Positions 58,993-64,000 of a stretch of DNA of 64,000 bases are shown piece after piece. The stretch covers positions 55,812-119,811 of the forward strand of contig DASZER010000016.1 of assembly GCA_035940575.1 (NCBI GenBank). The letters run 5' to 3'. The first letter of the stretch is position 1. Each line of letters begins with the position of its first letter. The stretch is from BP-191 sp035940575 (lineage in GTDB: Bacteria; Actinomycetota; Actinomycetes; BP-191). A program made the translations under genes and the position numbers. The notes under the pieces are model-generated. The model was not told the origin of the DNA. It searched no databases and worked only from the letters and a program-made list of their open reading frames with translations.

Positions 58993-60259
58993 CCGCGAGG
59001 GGAACGCCGCCCGCGGGCAGTACGGGCGGGACCTCGATCGGCGGGGCCGCGTCGCCCTCGTCCTCCCCCGCGTCCGCCTCGTCCAAGACCTCGTTCGCGG
59101 CGTCGTTCCCGGCGTCGTTCCCGGCGTCGTTCCCGGCGTCGCCCGTGTCGACCTCACCGACGTCCGTCGCCTCCCCCGACGCGACGCCCGGCGGGTCGCC
59201 CTCCGGCGGCAGGTCGGCCTCGGCGGCGGCCTCGGCGGACGGCCCCGCGACCTGCGAGTCCGACTCCATCGCCTGCTCCGCCTTGCGGTCTAGCACGCTC
59301 GTGAGCGCCTGCTGCGCGTAGCCGAACAGCAGCGCCCACGCCACGATCTCCGCGCCCTTGTCGACGTCGTCGACGCCCGGCACCCAGCCCGCGCGCAGCA
59401 ACGTGATCCCCGCGATCGCGAGCACCGCGCCGAGCGTGATCTTCAACGCGCCCCTGGCGATGACGGTCGTGTACGGGCCGACCCGCGTCGAGGTGCCCGT
59501 GAGCGCGCGGGCCGCCGAGATCGACGCCGCGGCCATGCCCGCGATCCCGACGAGCACGATGTCGCCGCCGCTCGGCTTCCCGCGACCGGTCGCGCAGACC
59601 CAGGTGCCCTCGGCGTCGCCCTTGAGGCACATCGGCAACGTCGTCTCCCGGAAGCCGACGACGATCATCGTGCCGACGGTCAGGACCAGCAGGACGGCGG
59701 CCATCATCAGCATGAGGTTCCGCAGGCTGCGGGCGCGCTGGTAGCGGCCCTCGTCGCGCTCGTACGCGCGCTTCAGCGCGTCGCGCAGGACGCCGCGCTC
59801 GCGCTCGCCGAACCGCTGCGACCTCGCGCGCGCGATCCGCTGCACGGCCGCGCGCTGCGGGTCGCTCGGCGCCAGCACCCGGCACCTCCGCACGATCCGC
59901 GGCATCGCGGAGGCGAGGCGCTGCGGCGACACCAGCTCGACGAGCAGCGCGTCGGCGGCGTGGAGCTCGGTCCAGGCGCCGTCGTTCGCGCCGCCGCCGA
60001 TCCACTTGAGGCCGACGACCCTCTGCTTCACGAACTCCTCGGCGACCCGCACGTGCTCGAGGACCATCTGCGCGATCCTGCGGTCGGCGTCGCTGCCGCC
60101 GGTGACCTTCTTGGGCTCGGTGTCGTGGTCGAGCGTGAGCTTGCGCTCCTTCGCGACGAGCACGACCTCCGCGCGGATCGCGTCCGCCTCCGCGAGGATC
60201 GCCGCGCGCCAGCGGCTGTTCGCGCGTCCGTCCACGACAGGTGATCCCCCGAGCGCCAT
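58910..60259 (-). CDS. Membrane protein with coiled N-terminus and repetitive acidic tail
   Basis: 449 residues. Soluble N-terminal region (1-175), two membrane helices (LMLMMAAVLLVLTVGTMIVV and, after DIVLVGIAGMAAASIS, ALKITLGAVLAIAGITLLRA), and a disordered tail containing three tandem NDAG units plus a Pro/Ala/Arg-rich end. The repeat is encoded by three perfect 12-bp copies (59101-59136). Function unknown. The 3' end overlaps the protease gene by 83 bp on the other strand. Confidence 0.65.
   Translation of the reverse strand: MALGGSPVVDGRANSRWRAAILAEADAIRAEVVLVAKERKLTLDHDTEPKKVTGGSDADRRIAQMVLEHVRVAEEFVKQRVVGLKWIGGGANDGAWTELHAADALLVELVSPQRLASAMPRIVRRCRVLAPSDPQRAAVQRIARARSQRFGERERGVLRDALKRAYERDEGRYQRARSLRNLMLMMAAVLLVLTVGTMIVVGFRETTLPMCLKGDAEGTWVCATGRGKPSGGDIVLVGIAGMAAASISAARALTGTSTRVGPYTTVIARGALKITLGAVLAIAGITLLRAGWVPGVDDVDKGAEIVAWALLFGYAQQALTSVLDRKAEQAMESDSQVAGPSAEAAAEADLPPEGDPPGVASGEATDVGEVDTGDAGNDAGNDAGNDAANEVLDEADAGEDEGDAAPPIEVPPVLPAGGVPLAATPPARSARRAAPAKRAAPRKGAAPGG
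59101..59136. repeat. 12-bp tandem repeat, three perfect copies
   Basis: Three uninterrupted copies of CGTCGTTCCCGG, in frame, encoding repeated NDAG on the minus strand, with partly matching flanks. Length variation here would only alter the protein tail. Confidence 0.9.
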
Positions 60260-60269
60260 GCGCCCGAGG

Positions 60270-61241
60270 CTACTCCGCGACGGGCGCGGGCGGCAGAGCC
60301 GACTTGAGGTCGCGGCGGAGCTCCTGCGGCAGCGCGAACAGCAGGTGCTCCTCGGCCGCGCGCACCTCCTCGACGTCGCCGAAGCCGCGCTCGGCGAGCC
60401 ACGCCAGCACCGAAGCCACGAGGTCCTCGGGCACCGACGCGCCGGACGTCACGCCGACCGTGGACACGCCGTCGAGCCACGCCGGGTCGATGCCGCTCTC
60501 GTCGTCCACGAGGTACGCCGCCCTCGCGCCCGCGTCGCGGGCGACCTCGACGAGGCGTACGGAGTTCGAGGAGTTGCGCGACCCGACGACCAGCACGAGG
60601 TCGGACTCCCGCGCGACCTCCTTGACGGCGGTCTGGCGGTTCTGCGTGGCGTAGCAGATGTCGTCGCTCGGCGGCCCCTGCAGGAGCGGGAAGCGCTCGC
60701 GCAGCGCGTCCACGACGGCGTTCGTCTCGTCCACCGAGAGCGTGGTCTGCGAGAGGTACGCCACCCTGGCCGGGTCGCGCACGGACACGGTCGCGACCTC
60801 CGAGGGGCCGTCCACGAGCCGGATGTGCTCGGGCGCCTCGCCGGTCGTGCCGACGACCTCCTCGTGGCCCTCGTGGCCGATGAGGACGATGTCGTAGTCC
60901 TCCTCGGCGAAGCGCCGCGCCTCGACGTGCACCTTCGTCACCAACGGGCACGTCGCGTCGATGACGCGCAGCGAGCGCTCCGCCGCCTCGTCGTAGACCG
61001 TCGGCGCGACGCCGTGGGCGGACAGCACGCAGACCGCGCCCTCGGGCACCTCGGCCGCCTCCTCCACGAACACCGCGCCGAGCCCTTCGAGCCGGCGCAC
61101 GACGTGGAGGTTGTGGACGATCTGCTTGCGGACGTAGACGGGGGCGCCGTAGACCTCCAGCGCGCGCTCGACCGTCTGCACGGCCCGGTCGACGCCCGCG
61201 CAGTAGCCGCGCGGCGCCGCCAGCAGGACTCGTCCGGTCAC
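60270..61241 (-). CDS. ispH: 4-hydroxy-3-methylbut-2-enyl diphosphate reductase
   Basis: 323 residues from GTG 61241. Cluster cysteines Cys14 (APRGYCAGV), Cys98 (IDATCPLV) and Cys196 (DICYATQNRQ), and the active-site His/Glu (VHNLH, SAHGV, GHEGHEE) are all in place. The final MEP-pathway enzyme makes IPP and DMAPP using a [4Fe-4S] cluster. Its neighbours xseA/xseB and YchF match the mycobacterial lytB2 region. Confidence 0.95.
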   Translation of the reverse strand: MTGRVLLAAPRGYCAGVDRAVQTVERALEVYGAPVYVRKQIVHNLHVVRRLEGLGAVFVEEAAEVPEGAVCVLSAHGVAPTVYDEAAERSLRVIDATCPLVTKVHVEARRFAEEDYDIVLIGHEGHEEVVGTTGEAPEHIRLVDGPSEVATVSVRDPARVAYLSQTTLSVDETNAVVDALRERFPLLQGPPSDDICYATQNRQTAVKEVARESDLVLVVGSRNSSNSVRLVEVARDAGARAAYLVDDESGIDPAWLDGVSTVGVTSGASVPEDLVASVLAWLAERGFGDVEEVRAAEEHLLFALPQELRRDLKSALPPAPVAE

Positions 61242-61269
61242 CCCCCGAGTCTACGGACCGAGGGTGTAC

Positions 61270-61306
61270 GGGTGCTTGCCGGAGGGCACGACGTCAGCAA
61301 GCACCC
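61270..61306. promoter_or_regulatory. Perfect 10-bp inverted repeat upstream of the 61333 gene
   Basis: GGGTGCTTGC (61270-61279) and its complement (61297-61306) separated by 17 bases, in the divergent promoter region between ispH and the gene at 61333. Could be an operator or a leader hairpin; undecided. Confidence 0.4.
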
Positions 61307-61332
61307 ATCCACGATGTACCGGAGGTCACAGC

Positions 61333-61947
61333 ATGCCGCCCGTCGACGAGGCCGTACGCAGCGAAGAGCGCTCGGGCATGATCCCGCCGCCCGTCCGCGC
61401 GGGCATCGGCCTGGTCGCGTCCGGCGTGGACACCGCGAAGTCGATCCCCGGCCGCCTCGGCCGCACGCTCGGCGAGCACGTTGGCGACATCGCCACGCTG
61501 CCGCTGCGCGGGCTCGCGCTCGTCGCGCGGACGCGCGAGACGGTCGAGCGGACGTACGAGGAGCTCTCCAACCGCGGCGAGACGATCGTCGCGCGCTGGC
61601 GCGGGCGCCCCGAGCCGCGGCAGACGGCGAACGACGCCGTCGAGGAGGCCACGGAGCGCCTCGAGGAGGTCGCCGAGACCACGCTCGAGGAGGTCACGAA
61701 CCCGTTCGGCCTCTCCGAGCAGGTCACCGAGGCGATCGAGGAGGCCACGCCCGGCGCGGTCCTCGCCCACGACCAGCTCCCGCTGGAGGACTACGACCAC
61801 CTCACGCTCGGCTCGCTGCGCGCGCGGCTGCCGCGCCTCGACGCCGTCGCGCTCGTCCAGCTCCTCGACTACGAGCGGGCGCACGCCCACAGGCTCCCGG
61901 TCCTGACCATGATCGAGAACCGGATCGCCAAGATCGGCGCGCAGTAG
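61333..61947 (+). CDS. Helical protein, lipid-droplet-associated-like
   Basis: 204 residues from ATG 61333, after GGAGG. Helical throughout with an amphipathic N-terminal half (RAGIGLVASGVDTAKSIPGR, LALVARTRETVERTYEELSN) and a conserved-looking C-terminal (LPLEDYDHLTLGSLRARLPR, LDYERAHAHRLPVLTMIENR). Its place between ispH and xseA matches the Rv1109c-type gene, called lipid-droplet-associated in mycobacteria. Role inferred. Confidence 0.7.
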   Translation: MPPVDEAVRSEERSGMIPPPVRAGIGLVASGVDTAKSIPGRLGRTLGEHVGDIATLPLRGLALVARTRETVERTYEELSNRGETIVARWRGRPEPRQTANDAVEEATERLEEVAETTLEEVTNPFGLSEQVTEAIEEATPGAVLAHDQLPLEDYDHLTLGSLRARLPRLDAVALVQLLDYERAHAHRLPVLTMIENRIAKIGAQ

Positions 61948-61957
61948 CCTCGCCCGT

Positions 61958-63172
61958 GTGACCAGCACCGCCGACGAGCCGTGGCCCGTACGCAAGGTGT
62001 CACGGCTCATCGGCGACTGGGTCAACAGGCTCGGCACCGTCTGGGTCGAGGGGCAGGTCGCGTCGCTGTCCCGCAGGCCGGGCGCGTCGGTGGCGTTCGT
62101 GTCGCTGCGCGACCCGGCCGCCGACGTCTCGCTGACGCTCACGGTGTCGCCGGCGGTGTTCGCGCAGGCCGAGATCGCCGAGGGCCAGCAGGTCGTCGTC
62201 CTCGCGAAGCCGTCGTGGTACCTCTCCCGCGGCACGCTTTCGTTGCAGGCCATCGAGGTCCGCGCCGTCGGCCTCGGCGCGCTGCTCGCCCGCCTCGAAC
62301 GCCTCCGCGCCCTGCTGACGCAGGAGGGCCTGTTCGACCCGGTGCGCAAGAAGCCGCTGCCGTTCCTCCCGCGCTCGGTCGGCCTCATCACGGGCCGTGA
62401 GTCCGACGCCAAGCACGATGTCGTCGAGAACGCCCGCCGCCGCTGGCCCGCCGTCCGCTTCGCGATCCGCGAGGTGGCCGTGCAGGGGCCGTTCGCGGTG
62501 ACGCAGGTCATCGACGCGCTGTCGTCGCTCGACCGCGACCCCGAGGTCGACGTCATCGTGATCGCGCGCGGCGGCGGCGACGTACAGGAGCTGCTGCCGT
62601 TCTCCGACGAGGCGCTGCTGCGCGCGGTCGCGGCGGCGCGCACGCCCGTCGTCTCGGCGATCGGGCACGAGGCCGACGCGCCGCTGCTCGACCACGTCGC
62701 CGACGTCCGCGCGTCCACGCCGACCGACGCGGGCCGCCGCGTCGTGCCCGACGTCGCCGAGGAGCAGGCGCTGGTCCTGTCGCTGCGACGCGCGGCGTGG
62801 CGTTGCGTGGACGGGCGCGTGCAGCGCGAGTCGGCGTGGCTCGACGCCGTACGCAGCCGCCCCTCCCTCGCCGACCCGCACGCGGCGCTGACCCGGCTCG
62901 ACTCCGAGGTGACCGCGCTGGCCGAACGCGCCCGCCGCGTCCTCGCCACCTGCCTCACCCAGCACGAGCGCGACGTCGCCGCCGCGCTCGCCCGCGTCGC
63001 CGCGCTCTCGCCGAAGGCGACCCTCGACCGCGGCTACGCCGTCGTGCAGCGTTCCGACGGCTCCGTCGTCCGCACGCCGCCCGAGCCCGGCGCGGACCTG
63101 CTCGTGCGGGTCGCGGAGGGGACGTTCAGCGCGACGGCCAGCGGCCCAGCTCCGGGTGACGCGGCTCGCTGA
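61958..63172 (+). CDS. xseA: Exodeoxyribonuclease VII large subunit
   Basis: 404 residues from GTG 61958. OB-fold N-terminal domain (about 10-105; VWVEGQVASLSRRPGASVAF), then the catalytic domain with PRSVGLITGRESDAKHDV, VIVIARGGGDVQELLPFSDE and VVSAIGHEADAPLLDHVADV, and the C-terminal coiled coil. It forms a complex with XseB and degrades single-stranded DNA. The stop overlaps the GNAT gene on the other strand by 47 bp, so xseB follows 430 bp later. Confidence 0.95.
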   Translation: MTSTADEPWPVRKVSRLIGDWVNRLGTVWVEGQVASLSRRPGASVAFVSLRDPAADVSLTLTVSPAVFAQAEIAEGQQVVVLAKPSWYLSRGTLSLQAIEVRAVGLGALLARLERLRALLTQEGLFDPVRKKPLPFLPRSVGLITGRESDAKHDVVENARRRWPAVRFAIREVAVQGPFAVTQVIDALSSLDRDPEVDVIVIARGGGDVQELLPFSDEALLRAVAAARTPVVSAIGHEADAPLLDHVADVRASTPTDAGRRVVPDVAEEQALVLSLRRAAWRCVDGRVQRESAWLDAVRSRPSLADPHAALTRLDSEVTALAERARRVLATCLTQHERDVAAALARVAALSPKATLDRGYAVVQRSDGSVVRTPPEPGADLLVRVAEGTFSATASGPAPGDAAR

Positions 63173-63584
63173 ACCCGAACGGCCGGTACACCCGCGCGCC
63201 CGCCTCGGTCGCGTGCAGCGACACCGACCCGACGGCGTTCTCCTCGAACCACTCCAGCAGCGCCGCGAACACCGCGCGCCCGTGGCCGCGCCCCCGGGCC
63301 TCCGGCTCGGTCGCCATCGACTGCACGTAGCCGTGCAGGCCGTTCGGGTTGCGCGGGCTCGGCAGGCGCGGCTCGACCATGCCGACGCCGCCGGCGACGA
63401 CGCGCCCGTCCTCCTCGACCACGAACGCCGCCATGGCGCCGCTCGCGAGCCGGTCGCGCAGGACGTTCGCGCACTCCTCGGCCCAGCCTGGCACGTCGTG
63501 GTCCACGCCCATCGCCTCGAACATCACGCGCCGCAGCCGTACGAGGTCGTCGACGTCGGCGGCATTCGCGCGGCGGAGGGGCAT
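63126..63584 (-). CDS. GNAT family N-acetyltransferase
   Basis: 152 residues from ATG 63584. Acetyl-CoA site MATEPEARGRGHGRAVFAAL, preceded by VEEDGRVVAGGVGMV. Substrate unknown. Unusually placed in the opposite direction between xseA and xseB, which are normally adjacent, and overlaps the xseA end. Confidence 0.82.
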   Translation of the reverse strand: MPLRRANAADVDDLVRLRRVMFEAMGVDHDVPGWAEECANVLRDRLASGAMAAFVVEEDGRVVAGGVGMVEPRLPSPRNPNGLHGYVQSMATEPEARGRGHGRAVFAALLEWFEENAVGSVSLHATEAGARVYRPFGFSEPRHPELGRWPSR

Positions 63585-63601
63585 GCTGCGATTCTGTCGC
63601 C

Positions 63602-63805
63602 ATGCCGGAGGAGCTGTCGTACGAGGCCGCGCGCGCGGAGCTCGAGGACGTCGTACGCAGGCTGGAGGCCGGCGGCCTCTCGCTGGAGGAGTCGCTCGCG
63701 CTCTGGGAGCGCGGCGAGGCGCTCGCCAAGGTCTGCCAGGACTGGCTCGACGGCGCCCGCGCCCGCCTCGACGCCGTCCGCGCCACCGACCCGCCCCCCG
63801 GCTGA
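63602..63805 (+). CDS. xseB: Exodeoxyribonuclease VII small subunit
   Basis: 67 residues, the usual XseB length. LSYEAARAELEDVVRRLEAG, then GLSLEESLALWERGEALAKV, the helical hairpin typical of XseB. It binds several copies to the XseA coiled coil. Separated from xseA by the GNAT gene on the other strand. Confidence 0.93.
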   Translation: MPEELSYEAARAELEDVVRRLEAGGLSLEESLALWERGEALAKVCQDWLDGARARLDAVRATDPPPG

Positions 63806-63862
63806 TTTCGCGACCCGGTCGCACCTCCCGAACGCCGTTGTCAGATCTCGCGACCCGGTCGC
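63804..63862. repeat. Pair of palindromic repeats after xseB
   Basis: Two copies (63804-63822 and 63844-63862) of GAT[T/C]TCGCGACCCGGTCGC, 40 bp apart, each with the near-perfect stem GCGACC-C-GGTCGC. They lie between xseB and a convergent gene; likely terminators or a small repeat. Confidence 0.65.
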
Positions 63863-63866
63863 GCGG

Positions 63867-64000
63867 TCAGCGGCGGGTCAGCGCGGCCATCTCGTCGAGG
63901 ATCGCCTCGCACTCCTCGGCCGTGTTGTAGAAGTGCGGCCCCACCCGGATGCCGACGCCCGGCCGGTGGTCCACCACGAACCCGCGGGCCAGCAGCTCGT
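63867..64000 (-). CDS. C-terminal end of a class-V aminotransferase, 5' part beyond window
   Basis: The last 43 codons are visible: ELLARGFVVDHRPGVGIRVG, then PHFYNTAEECEAILDEMAAL and TRR with stop. The RGFVVDHRPGVGIRVGPHFYN pattern is typical of the C-terminal domain of class V PLP aminotransferases of the cysteine-desulfurase/kynureninase group. The active-site lysine is outside the window, so the exact enzyme is unknown. Confidence 0.75.
   Translation of the reverse strand, partial: ELLARGFVVDHRPGVGIRVGPHFYNTAEECEAILDEMAALTRR

Overview
The window is about 64 kb of very GC-rich chromosome with strongly G/C-ending codons, many GTG starts, ATGA/GTGA stop-start overlaps and almost no spacer DNA. 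Gene content points to an actinomycete (Actinomycetota): a SigE/zinc anti-sigma/RseB/HtrA/TatB cassette next to Mrp, a FolP2-type DHPS homologue, DUF3117, a DivI1A-domain protein, a 7Fe ferredoxin beside the succinylase lysine genes, MshB-type mycothiol deacetylases and an ispH-xseA-xseB block. From memory, much of this order resembles mycobacterial chromosomes (roughly the Rv1107-Rv1112 and Rv1165-Rv1229 neighbourhoods), broken up here by lineage-specific genes. I cannot name a genus. I saw no rRNA, tRNA, CRISPR array, prophage or intact insertion sequence.

Layout. 1-9.8 kb: two paralogous secreted proteins flank mrp; then the envelope-stress operon sigE-rseA-rseB-htrA-tatB (read leftward) with a divergent O-methyltransferase; then pepA and a membrane protein. 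9.8-14.9 kb: DUF3117, a coupled PaaX-EthD-crotonase operon, an SRPBCC protein with an apparent CTG start, a DivI1A protein, folP, and two small iron-sulfur proteins ending in a duplicated hairpin. 15-22.3 kb: a 978-residue secreted protein, a zinc-ribbon membrane protein, an FrhB-type iron-sulfur flavoprotein, tandem secreted paralogues, and RtcB. 22.3-27.1 kb: two LOG-family enzymes, dapE-dapD-dapC and the 7Fe ferredoxin. 27.1-34.9 kb: SirB1-like protein, methyltransferase, a broken DUF2510 gene, a CysS-type synthetase, an MFS transporter, pyruvate kinase, a flavin reductase. 34.9-40.2 kb: a chemosensory operon (CheW, MCP, hybrid CheA-REC, REC-GAF) read leftward from a WhiG/FliA-like promoter. 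40.2-47.5 kb: a multicopper-oxidase remnant, an FtsH-like protease, tandem MshB paralogues, a secreted trypsin-like protease, and a TetR regulator with a perfect palindromic operator. 47.5-56 kb: TypA/BipA, a phytanoyl-CoA-dioxygenase-like enzyme, an anchored surface protein, NUDIX, pterin dehydratase, GNAT, DNA glycosylase, a YchF-like GTPase, a DUF3298 lipoprotein. 56-64 kb: RmuC, a DUF6542 protein, a second secreted protease, IspH, XseA, XseB, and the end of a class-V aminotransferase.

The most unusual signal outside the genes is a family of four related ~50-nt intergenic elements (near 7.43, 22.30, 38.05 and 47.43 kb) sharing the core TTGAAGATCGYYACGCG. Each lies just downstream of a stop codon in the sense orientation of that gene; the best copy is a long imperfect palindrome. 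Second is a pair of TTCA/CTCA-N16/17-GCCGAT promoters of the WhiG/FliA type, one precisely placed before the chemosensory operon and one with no evident coding target.
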